Positions 1 through 5,977 of a stretch of 7,779 nt of DNA are shown here, piece by piece. The DNA is taken from the NCBI GenBank assembly GCA_026193125.1, contig JAPHSC010000060.1, positions 1-7,779 of the forward strand, written 5' to 3'. A program made the position numbers and the translations under genes. The notes under the pieces were generated by a model that was not told the origin of the DNA, searched no databases, and saw nothing but the letters and a program-made list of their open reading frames with translations. The stretch is from Gammaproteobacteria bacterium. Lineage in GTDB: Bacteria > Pseudomonadota > Gammaproteobacteria > Steroidobacterales > BM003. How positions within the stretch are numbered: the first letter of the stretch is position 1; the number at the start of each line of letters is the position of its first letter.

Positions 1-1459
1 CCCGGGATATCACAAACCCACCCACGTGTTGGGACAGGTGACGTGGAAAACCGATGATTTGCCCCACCAGCATGATCAGGCGTCGCAGCAGCGGTGAGTC
101 GGGATCAAAACCGGCTTCGCGTATTCTCTGCTCGTCAATCGCGCCTTGGCGTATCCAGCGCATGCTGCGCGCCAGGCGCTCCACCTGCAGAGCATCCAGA
201 CCCAGGGCCTTGCCCACGTCACGCACTGCGCTCTTGCCTCGATAACTGATCACGGTAGCGGTCAGGGCCGCCCGCTCGCGACTATATTTTCGATACAGGT
301 ACTGGATAACTTCCTCCCGGCGCTCGTGCTCAAAATCCACATCAATATCCGGCGGCTCATCGCGTTCCTTGGAAATAAAACGTTCAAACAGCATGGCCAT
401 GCGCGCTGGATCCACCTCAGTGATACCGAGACAAAAACAGACCGCGGAATTTGCCGCGGAACCTCGCCCCTGGCAGAGAATTCCACGGTCACGAGCAAAA
501 CTGACAATATCGTGTACGGTCAGGAAATAGGGTTCGTATTGCAGCTCTTCTATCAGGCGAAGCTCATGCTCGATTTGCTCGTGCACGCTGGCAGACAGGC
601 CGCCTGGCCAGCGCCTCCTGGCGCCCTCCTCGGTCAGCTTGCGCAGCCAGGAAGAAGGCGTGTAGCCCCCGGGCACCAGTTCAGCAGGGTATTCGTACCG
701 CAGTTCCTCCAGGGAAAAACTGCACTGTTGCGCCACATTCAGGGTCTGCAGCAATAGCTCTTCGGGATACAGGGACTGCAGACTGCTCCTGGAGCGCAGG
801 TGACGCTCACCATTGGCGTGCAGCCGCCAGCCCGCCGCCTGCACCGTGGTGACATGCCGAATAGCAGTAAGCGTATCCTGCAGTGCCCGCCGCCCCCGCA
901 CATGCATGTGTACGTCCCCCGCAGCCACCAGGGGTATATCGAGATGACGCCCCAGTTCCTGCAGCATGTCCAGGCGCTGGCTGTCACTTCCATCGGCCAG
1001 CAATTCCACGGCTATCCACAATCGCCCGTGAAACTGCTTTCTCAGCCATGCGCCCTCCCGAGCATCTATTCGCCTGGCCGGTAACCACAAGATGAGGCAG
1101 CCCGCGCCCAGTAAGGACAGATCGGACCTCTTCAGGCTATAGCTGCCCTTGGCGGCGGCCCGTCGACCACGGCTGATCAGCTGGCATAGTTGCGCGTAGC
1201 CATCCCGATCGCGCACCAGGACCACCAGACGCAAGCCATCGTTGAGTTGAAACTCACTCCCGATAATCAACTTCAACGAGGTGTCACGGGCAGCCACGTG
1301 CGCACGCACCATGCCCGCCACCGAGCATTCATCGGTAATCGCCAGGGCCTGGTAACCCAACCCGGCCGCGTGGGTCACCAGTTCCTGTGCATGGGAGGCC
1401 CCGCGCAGAAAAGTGAAGTTACTCAGGCAATGAAGTTCTGCATACTCGCAAGTGCTCAC
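1..1459 (-). CDS. dnaE2: Error-prone DNA polymerase DnaE2 (ImuC), N-terminal part, truncated by the window edge
   Basis: This is a C-family DNA polymerase alpha subunit of the DnaE2/ImuC type, the catalytic member of the ImuA-ImuB-DnaE2 translesion mutasome. I translated it by hand from the minus strand: 486 codons are open with no stop before position 1, and the full family length is a little over 1000 residues. It opens with the family signature YAELHCLSNFTFLRGASH (residues 6-23), followed by a PHP domain with AITDECSVAGMVRAH (about 40-54) and GDVHMHVRGR. DnaE2 typically shows ITDEC where replicative DnaE has a TDH motif. The palm contains GRGSAANS (about 332) and PPDIDVDFEH, with catalytic aspartates D371 and D373. 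The third catalytic Asp should lie beyond the window. The GTG start at 1459 overlaps the imuB stop as GTGA, implying translational coupling; no better in-frame start exists. The polymerase is cytoplasmic and acts at stalled forks through ImuB and the clamp. Family assignment is firm. Confidence 0.95.
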   Translation of the reverse strand, partial: MSTCEYAELHCLSNFTFLRGASHAQELVTHAAGLGYQALAITDECSVAGMVRAHVAARDTSLKLIIGSEFQLNDGLRLVVLVRDRDGYAQLCQLISRGRRAAAKGSYSLKRSDLSLLGAGCLILWLPARRIDAREGAWLRKQFHGRLWIAVELLADGSDSQRLDMLQELGRHLDIPLVAAGDVHMHVRGRRALQDTLTAIRHVTTVQAAGWRLHANGERHLRSRSSLQSLYPEELLLQTLNVAQQCSFSLEELRYEYPAELVPGGYTPSSWLRKLTEEGARRRWPGGLSASVHEQIEHELRLIEELQYEPYFLTVHDIVSFARDRGILCQGRGSAANSAVCFCLGITEVDPARMAMLFERFISKERDEPPDIDVDFEHERREEVIQYLYRKYSRERAALTATVISYRGKSAVRDVGKALGLDALQVERLARSMRWIRQGAIDEQRIREAGFDPDSPLLRRLIMLVGQIIGFPRHLSQHVGGFVISR

Positions 1460-3009
1460 CCGAATACCCCGTGCAGATACCAGCAATTTCGCTCGCGTCT
1501 GTCCTGGTAAATCCACAGGCACTCGCCGTGAATTGTCCTGGCCTGGTAATAATCCCGGGCCACATCACCACCATCCCACCAACCGGTTTCTATCCGCTCC
1601 GGACCGGGGATCAGCCGCAGCGGACCGCCATAACACGGTTGCCCATTACGCTGCTCCAGGCCCAGGGGCGTATCCAGCATCCACAAGGGTCTCGCCGCCC
1701 GTTGCTCGCGTCCCTGCCCAGGGGCATTACGCCCATTACGCCGCCAGGCTGCTTCCGGACGGTGTTCCGGAACCAGGCATAAGCCGTGCACCGCAGCATC
1801 GCCCAGGCGAACGCAAAGACGCTCGACCAACATGGGGACGGCAGCTTCATCCTCGTCCAGGGCATCCCCCAACAAACCCCTGGTCGGGCCGGCAAGCGGT
1901 CTGATCATTCCGGATGCAAGGGTCAGACCGAGTACCGGCGCCGACAGGATTTGCCGCTCCAGGCGCCCGGCCAGCAAACTCAATATGTGTCGCCTGTCGC
2001 GAGTCAGGGACAGGCGACGCAGACTGATGCGCGTGGGGGGGCCGTCACAGTGCAGCAAGCCCAGGTCCAGGCTATCCACACCACCTTCACATGCTCGAAA
2101 CATACCCACCATTTCTTCCACCAGCCGTTCCAGGGCCGGCAACAACCTGGCGCTTGAATCGGTTTCCGCGGGCAATTCAATCTCGGCACGGAATCTCTGT
2201 GGCGCTACAAAACCCGGCCGGGGATCTGGCATACGACCCAGGGCTCGATCCAGGTCCTGCAAGCGGGGCGGACCAAACCGCCGGGCAAATCCGTCCCGTG
2301 GCAGACGCAGGCAGTCTGCTATGGAACGTACCCCCAGACGGTCAAGCTGTTCGTTCTGTTTCAGTCCCCAACCCAGACACTGCGTAGGCAGATGGCCCAG
2401 GCGACTGACCAGGGAGCCGGCGTCAGTCAGCGGCGGCTGCGGCCGGCCTGCGCGGGACAACCACAGCGCCGCCAGGGGGGTTGGCGCCACTCCCTGTTGC
2501 ACCTGGTAACCCTGTCTTTCCAGGCGCCCGACAACACGCGCCTGCAGGGCAGATAATCCACCAAACAGGCGCAGACTGCCGTGTAACTCCAGCAACAGGG
2601 CATCTGGCGCCACCAGACTGACCCAGGAGGTGAATTGTCCCGCCCAGGCAGCCAGGCGTTCCAGGCTGGCCTGCTCACGCGCAGGATCACGCTCCAGCAC
2701 CCGCAGCCCCGGGGCCAGGGCAAACGCGGCGTTGAGACCCATGCCGGCATGCAGGCCACTGACCAGGGCCGGAGCATTACACGCCACCAGGCTGCGCTGA
2801 CTGCCCTCGCCTTCGACTACCGCCACTACATCCTGGGCAGGTGCGAAAATATCCAGGGCCAGGCGGGGCAAGCGCAAGGCCAGCCACAGTTGTTGCTTCG
2901 CAGTTGCGCGTACCGGGGTCGGTATTTGCGATGCGGGTGTGGGTGCGGGCGCGGAACCTGACGGTTCATCAGGAAAGAGCGGGAGGGATTGCTCCTGTGA
3001 TTTTGCCAT
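1456..3009 (-). CDS. imuB: ImuB, Y-family polymerase-like mutasome scaffold
   Basis: A 517-residue ImuB. It is related to Y-family polymerases (UmuC/DinB) but lacks their metal-binding acidic residues: the usual FxxxDxDxFFA start is replaced by LWLALRLPRLALDIF (residues 41-55). In known systems ImuB bridges ImuA, DnaE2 and the sliding clamp. The polymerase-like core is seen in PDALLLELHGSLRLFGG (135-151) and the little-finger-like region (about 270-420, ending LVPEHRPEAAW). The C-terminal ImuB domain carries RPLWMLDTP, GPERIETGWWDGGDVARDYY (469-488) and ends WYLHGVFG. Oddity: before the core there is a Pro/Ala/Ser-rich extension (residues 1-40) containing QSLPLF (7-12), which resembles a beta-clamp-binding peptide. 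The usual internal clamp site looks weak (TRGLLGD, 376-382). ATG 3009 is the only usable start: no ATG, GTG or TTG lies in frame between it and the core, and it sits 24 nt after the imuA stop. Its Shine-Dalgarno is poor, with AGGG about 14 nt upstream. Confidence 0.95.
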   Translation of the reverse strand: MAKSQEQSLPLFPDEPSGSAPAPTPASQIPTPVRATAKQQLWLALRLPRLALDIFAPAQDVVAVVEGEGSQRSLVACNAPALVSGLHAGMGLNAAFALAPGLRVLERDPAREQASLERLAAWAGQFTSWVSLVAPDALLLELHGSLRLFGGLSALQARVVGRLERQGYQVQQGVAPTPLAALWLSRAGRPQPPLTDAGSLVSRLGHLPTQCLGWGLKQNEQLDRLGVRSIADCLRLPRDGFARRFGPPRLQDLDRALGRMPDPRPGFVAPQRFRAEIELPAETDSSARLLPALERLVEEMVGMFRACEGGVDSLDLGLLHCDGPPTRISLRRLSLTRDRRHILSLLAGRLERQILSAPVLGLTLASGMIRPLAGPTRGLLGDALDEDEAAVPMLVERLCVRLGDAAVHGLCLVPEHRPEAAWRRNGRNAPGQGREQRAARPLWMLDTPLGLEQRNGQPCYGGPLRLIPGPERIETGWWDGGDVARDYYQARTIHGECLWIYQDRRERNCWYLHGVFG

Positions 3010-3033
3010 GGCGAAAACGGTAGCCCTGCCCGA

Positions 3034-3660
3034 TCACGGCGCAGGAAAGTCTGGCCGGTCCAGCACCACAGGCTGACCACCCCGACTCTTGAGTATGTGT
3101 ACCCGCAACCCCAGCCCAGATCCACTCAAGTGCAGACGCAGGGCGGCAACCGAGTGTTCCCCCAAGGCGCGCGCAGAACGAAACAACACCGCCATGCAAG
3201 CCCCTGACTCGGCAGCCAACTGCAAACGTCTCATGGCGGAAAGGGAAACCGGGTCCGACCACAACAGTACAGCTGCACACTGGCCACTGCGCAAGGCCTG
3301 CTCCGCGGCCCATAAACCTTCGCTGAGCTTACTGGTTCTCACCACCAGGATCCGCTGGAGGGGAATCCCCGCGTCGGCCAGGGCTGGCGCATAGGGTATG
3401 AAAGGTGGTGCTATCCAGATCAGCCACCCTCGCTCACCGCCCTCCTCCATACGCTGACGCAAGGCGGGCAGCAACAGACGCAACTCACCCAGGCCATAGC
3501 GATCCAGGACAATTTCGCTCAGGCCACCCAACGGCCAACCGCCACCGGGCAAACAGGCATCCAGCCAGGGATAGCCGCTGGGTTGGGCGGGCACGGCCTG
3601 GCCAGCACGGCCACGCCACACGCCCGGATTGCACAATAGCGCCTGCAGGGGGTCATTCAC
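3034..3660 (-). CDS. imuA: ImuA, SulA/RecA-like translesion accessory protein
   Basis: A 208-residue protein of the ImuA (SulA-like) family, which has a RecA-like fold and works with ImuB and DnaE2 in damage-induced mutagenesis. Recognisable family segments are PWLDACLPGGGWPLGGLSEI (31-50), GELRLLLPAL (58-67), the hydrophobic strand RGWLIWIAPPFIPYAPAL (77-94), GLWAAEQALRSGQCAAVLLW (115-134) and a C-terminal strand with GLRVHILKSRGG. The position expected for a Walker A loop reads DRYGLGELRL and has no GKT/S, so nucleotide binding by a canonical P-loop is not supported. The GTG start at 3660 overlaps the lexA stop by 4 nt (GTGA). The order lexA-imuA-imuB-dnaE2 is the classic cassette. The alternative annotation is the cell-division inhibitor SulA, a relative often placed after lexA in pseudomonads. 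The adjacent imuB and dnaE2 favour ImuA. Confidence 0.9.
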   Translation of the reverse strand: MNDPLQALLCNPGVWRGRAGQAVPAQPSGYPWLDACLPGGGWPLGGLSEIVLDRYGLGELRLLLPALRQRMEEGGERGWLIWIAPPFIPYAPALADAGIPLQRILVVRTSKLSEGLWAAEQALRSGQCAAVLLWSDPVSLSAMRRLQLAAESGACMAVLFRSARALGEHSVAALRLHLSGSGLGLRVHILKSRGGQPVVLDRPDFPAP

Positions 3661-4274
3661 GCTCTACCCATACCCCTGCGCATGACACCCACGACCACAC
3701 CTTCGATTACCAGCGGTTGTTCGCGCAAATCCAGGCGCATCGGGGCAAAATCAGGGTTTTCTGGCAGCAGCCAGACCAGCTTGCCCTCCTGGCGGTAACG
3801 TTTCACAGTCACCTCATCCTCCAGCCGGGCAACCACGATTTGCCCATTACGGATTTCCGGCGTGCGGTGTACCGCCACCAGGTCTCCATCCAGGATGCCG
3901 GCATCTTTCATGCTCATGCCGTGTACCTGCAACAGGTAATGGGGCTTTGGATTAAACAATCCCGGATCGATTTGGTAACGAGCCTCGATATGCTGTTCGG
4001 CGAGTATGGGATAGCCTGCTGCGACCCGTCCCACCAACGGCAAACCCATCTGATCACGCAGGGAATCGCGTAATCGAATACCGCGTGACGTACCGGCCAT
4101 CAAGGAAATAGCGCCCTTGCGTTCCAACGCTCTCAGGTGTTCTTCCGCCGCATTGGCTGACTTGAAGCCCAAATCGCGGGCAATTTCAGCCCGAGTGGGC
4201 GGCATGCCGGTATCTTCGAGAAAATCCCGTATGAAAGTCAGGACTCGCTGCTGACGGGGGGTTAATTCGTTCAT
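3657..4274 (-). CDS. lexA: LexA, SOS repressor and self-cleaving serine peptidase
   Basis: A 205-residue LexA, close to the 202 residues of E. coli LexA. The N-terminal winged helix (1-70) contains MNELTPRQQRVLTFI and the recognition helix SANAAEEHL. Residues S39, N41, A42, E44 and E45 occupy the same numbers as the operator-reading residues of E. coli LexA. The C-terminal S24 peptidase domain shows the cleavage bond A86-G87 (in VAAGYP), nucleophile S121 (HGMSM) and general base K158 (TVKRY), each shifted by +2 from E. coli A84-G85/S119/K156. It represses SOS genes and is inactivated by self-cleavage when stimulated by RecA on single-stranded DNA. I chose ATG 4274 because AGGAG lies 5 nt upstream and MNELTPRQQ is the family start. 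A longer frame from 4301 would start inside the operator. It is first gene of the mutasome operon and autoregulated through the two SOS boxes at 4283-4317. Confidence 0.97.
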   Translation of the reverse strand: MNELTPRQQRVLTFIRDFLEDTGMPPTRAEIARDLGFKSANAAEEHLRALERKGAISLMAGTSRGIRLRDSLRDQMGLPLVGRVAAGYPILAEQHIEARYQIDPGLFNPKPHYLLQVHGMSMKDAGILDGDLVAVHRTPEIRNGQIVVARLEDEVTVKRYRQEGKLVWLLPENPDFAPMRLDLREQPLVIEGVVVGVMRRGMGRA

Positions 4275-4282
4275 GCTAACTC

Positions 4283-4298
4283 CTGTATAAATACACAG
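4283..4298 (-). promoter_or_regulatory. SOS box 2 (LexA operator) overlapping the lexA ribosome binding site
   Basis: On the minus strand this reads CTGTGTATTTATACAG, a complete CTGT-N8-ACAG match to the E. coli-type LexA operator with an AT-rich centre. It lies just downstream of the predicted transcription start and touches the Shine-Dalgarno AGGAG (4280-4284), 8 nt from the lexA ATG. Together with the neighbouring box it should let LexA control its own synthesis and that of imuA, imuB and dnaE2. Confidence 0.93.
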
Positions 4299-4301
4299 CA
4301 C

Positions 4302-4317
4302 ATGTGATTATATACAG
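4302..4317 (-). promoter_or_regulatory. SOS box 1 (LexA operator) in the lexA promoter
   Basis: On the minus strand this reads CTGTATATAATCACAT, matching CTGT-N8-ACAG except for the last base. It resembles the first operator of E. coli lexA. It is separated from box 2 by 3 bp, so the two centres are 19 bp apart and the two dimers would bind on roughly the same face of the DNA. A consensus -10 hexamer lies inside this box, so LexA binding would directly exclude RNA polymerase. Confidence 0.88.
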
Positions 4318-4337
4318 TGAATAGTTTCGCCAGACAA
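4307..4337 (-). promoter_or_regulatory. Predicted sigma70 promoter of the lexA-imuA-imuB-dnaE2 operon
   Basis: The -10 element TATAAT (4312 to 4307, minus strand) is a perfect consensus and lies within SOS box 1. The best -35 candidate is TTGTCT (4337 to 4332) with a 19-bp spacer, longer than the preferred 17, so the -35 is less certain. Transcription would start near 4300, giving a leader of about 26 nt. Confidence 0.6.
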
Positions 4338-4489
4338 GTCCTTTCTCGAACCACCCCGGGAGGCGGGTACCCATCTCACCCATGCCGGCAAGCATGAACG
4401 CTCACATACACGGCCACCGTCATTGCTGACAAGCAGGTAAAACCTACTGAAAAAACAGCTTATTTCTCCTGCCCAGACACATAATTCCC

Positions 4490-4518
4490 TTGCTAAATTA
4501 TGGTTAATTGGGTATCTT
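4490..4518 (+). promoter_or_regulatory. Candidate sigma70 promoter of the lipoprotein gene
   Basis: TTGCTA (4490-4495) and TATCTT (4513-4518) are separated by exactly 17 bp, and each matches the sigma70 consensus at 4 of 6 positions. They lie in an AT-rich patch upstream of the lipoprotein gene and would give a leader of roughly 80 nt. This is a by-eye prediction. The 4338-4489 stretch between this promoter and the divergent lexA promoter shows only short imperfect inverted repeats and no gene I can support. Confidence 0.45.
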
Positions 4519-4606
4519 CGTCGCGTGTTTGGTGCGCAACAGCATTGTCGCACCCCAGAGCACATGAAAGCTTTCCTACCCGATTCCGTTTTAGAGGACT
4601 CTACAA

Positions 4607-4927
4607 ATGAACAAAAAATTGCAAGATGCAATGAAAGTCGGCGTTTTGGCGCTGGCCCTGACCATGGCTGCTGGTTGTGCAAACCAGGAACTGAAGGACG
4701 CCGTAGCTGCTGCCCAGAGCGCTGCCGATTCGGCCACCGCCTCCGCTAATGCCGCCAAGGCTTCAGCTGATGCCGCCAGTCGTGCTGCCAGCGATGCCAA
4801 GCAGATGGCTTCCAGTGCCCAGAGCACTGCTGACCAGGCTGCTCGTGCTGCTGCCGCTGCCCAGGCTTGCTGCGACCGCAATGCAGAGAAGATTGACCGC
4901 ATGTTCGAAAAGGCCATGCGCAAGTAA
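4607..4927 (+). CDS. Small Ala-rich outer-membrane lipoprotein, Lpp/OprI-like
   Basis: A 106-residue predicted lipoprotein. Residues 1-23 form a signal peptide (MNKKLQDAMK, then a hydrophobic stretch) ending in TMAAGC, with C24 the likely lipidated residue. The -3 position is Ala rather than the common Leu. The mature part is very Ala-rich (about 32 of 83 residues) with Ser, Asp, Lys and Gln spaced as in a long helical coiled coil without breaks, as in Lpp and OprI. The C-terminus DRMFEKAMRK resembles the end of Pseudomonas OprI. A C-terminal lysine is the residue through which Lpp-type proteins are covalently joined to peptidoglycan. Unusual for the family is the C88-C89 pair just before the C-terminal segment. 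AGAGGA lies 8 nt before the ATG, and a strong terminator follows 15 nt after the stop. The convergent L,D-transpeptidase is a plausible partner. Assignment rests on architecture, not on a database search. Confidence 0.85.
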   Translation: MNKKLQDAMKVGVLALALTMAAGCANQELKDAVAAAQSAADSATASANAAKASADAASRAASDAKQMASSAQSTADQAARAAAAAQACCDRNAEKIDRMFEKAMRK

Positions 4928-4942
4928 TCTGATTGCTTGAGT

Positions 4943-4981
4943 AAAAAAAACGCCGCGGCCTGAAAACCGCGGCGTTTTTTT
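4943..4981. terminator. Bidirectional intrinsic terminator between the lipoprotein and L,D-transpeptidase genes
   Basis: A perfect 8-bp GC stem, CGCCGCGG (4951-4958) with CCGCGGCG (4967-4974), encloses an 8-nt loop. It is preceded by A8 (4943-4950) and followed by T7 (4975-4981), so it has a U-tract on either strand. It begins 15 nt after the lipoprotein stop and lies 12 nt beyond the transpeptidase stop, so it can end both convergent transcripts. Confidence 0.95.
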
Positions 4982-4993
4982 ATGTGCGAAAAA

Positions 4994-5977
4994 CTACTTT
5001 GTCTGAACAGTAATCTGAGCTGCTTCCACGGTAGTACCAGCCTCATTCGACATGCGCGCAGGCAGCCCGTCAGCCTGCTCGAAAATCACCCTGACCCTGT
5101 CCCAGTCCACCGGACCATTTCGCTTGCTGGTCGCGGCCACCAGCATCTCGGTCACGGAGGTCATGTCCTTACCCAGGGTTTCCGCGTCTTCTTCGAGTGG
5201 CATATGGGCTTCCATGTAAAGCCCATCCAGGGACCAACCCACCTTGTAGGGCTGATTAATGATGAGCACTTTCTCACCAACCGGAATATCCGAAAACAGG
5301 GTTTCTATATCCTCCGGATACATTCGAATACAGCCATGGGTCACACGCATGCCTACGCCCGCCGGCTTGTTCGTGCTGTGAATCAGATAACCTGGAATGG
5401 CCAGGCGAATGGCAAATGCGCCCAGTGGATTATCCGGTCCGGCCGGGACTACTTTGGGCAGGGGACGACCATCCTCTGCGTGTTCCTTGCGAATCGATTC
5501 GGGTGGATACCAGGCCGGATTCGTAACTTTCTTAACGACATGGGTCTCGCCGATGGGTGTCTGCCAATCCATGCGCCCGATACTGATGGGATAGGTAACA
5601 ACTAACGGCGCCTCCCCCTTCACCGGTTTCGGATAGTAGTACATCCTTAGCTCGGGCAGGTTTAACACCACCCCCTGCCGAGGAGCCCGGGGAAGAATAT
5701 AACGAGTCGGCAATATCACCTCGGAGCCTTCTCCTGGAATCCAGGGATCCAGGCCGGGATTGGCGCGCACAATATCCTCGAAACCCAGGTCATGCGCCCT
5801 GGCGATATCCAGCAAGGTTTCATGATGGCGCGCTTCCACCGTGGTGATTGCGCCAACCAGGTCCACATCCGACGGGGGCAGCACATAGGTCGCCGCCGGA
5901 GCCACGGATGTGACCAGGACCGAGACCAACAGCGCGTACCTCGACGCCTTCAAATTTCGAACCTTAACGCTCGTCAT
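4994..5977 (-). CDS. Periplasmic L,D-transpeptidase with LysM and YkuD domains (ErfK/YbiS/YcfS/YnhG-like)
   Basis: A 327-residue exported L,D-transpeptidase. Residues 1-30 form a Sec signal peptide (basic KVRNLKASR, hydrophobic ALLVSVLVTSVA, likely cleavage after PAA). A LysM-like peptidoglycan-binding domain follows (about 44-93: TTVEARHHETLLDIARAHDL through IVRANPGLDPWIPGEGSEVILP). The YkuD catalytic domain (about 100-240) carries H200 (YLIHSTN) and the hallmark THGCIRM, with H214, nucleophile C216 and R218. Such enzymes make 3-3 crosslinks or attach Lpp-type lipoproteins to meso-diaminopimelate in the periplasm; the tail (about 240-327) has no domain I recognise. The ATG at 5977 overlaps the last 14 nt of the upstream GST gene. 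AAGGAG lies 16 nt before that ATG but 10 nt before an in-frame TTG at 5983, so the TTG is an alternative start. The convergent neighbour encodes an Lpp/OprI-like lipoprotein, which suggests the anchoring role. Confidence 0.93.
   Translation of the reverse strand: MTSVKVRNLKASRYALLVSVLVTSVAPAATYVLPPSDVDLVGAITTVEARHHETLLDIARAHDLGFEDIVRANPGLDPWIPGEGSEVILPTRYILPRAPRQGVVLNLPELRMYYYPKPVKGEAPLVVTYPISIGRMDWQTPIGETHVVKKVTNPAWYPPESIRKEHAEDGRPLPKVVPAGPDNPLGAFAIRLAIPGYLIHSTNKPAGVGMRVTHGCIRMYPEDIETLFSDIPVGEKVLIINQPYKVGWSLDGLYMEAHMPLEEDAETLGKDMTSVTEMLVAATSKRNGPVDWDRVRVIFEQADGLPARMSNEAGTTVEAAQITVQTK

Noticed and set aside
3034..3660. Annotation as SulA cell-division inhibitor
   Set aside because: SulA and ImuA are related and SulA often follows lexA, but this protein has the ImuA segments and is directly followed by imuB and dnaE2.
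3405..4073. Long plus-strand open frame opposite lexA and imuA
   Set aside because: It is antisense to two clearly identified genes, is low in recognisable motifs, and reflects codon bias on the other strand.
4275..4301. LexA start nine codons upstream at 4301
   Set aside because: It would place the start within the operator region without a ribosome binding site. ATG 4274 has AGGAG 5 nt upstream and matches the family N-terminus.
4381..4396. Inverted repeat CATGC-N6-GCATG between lexA and the lipoprotein gene
   Set aside because: Only 5-bp arms, no U-tract, and not placed at a promoter, so likely chance.
4308..4682. Minus-strand frame across the lexA-lipoprotein intergenic region
   Set aside because: It runs through the lipoprotein promoter and signal peptide region and shows no domain or ribosome binding site.
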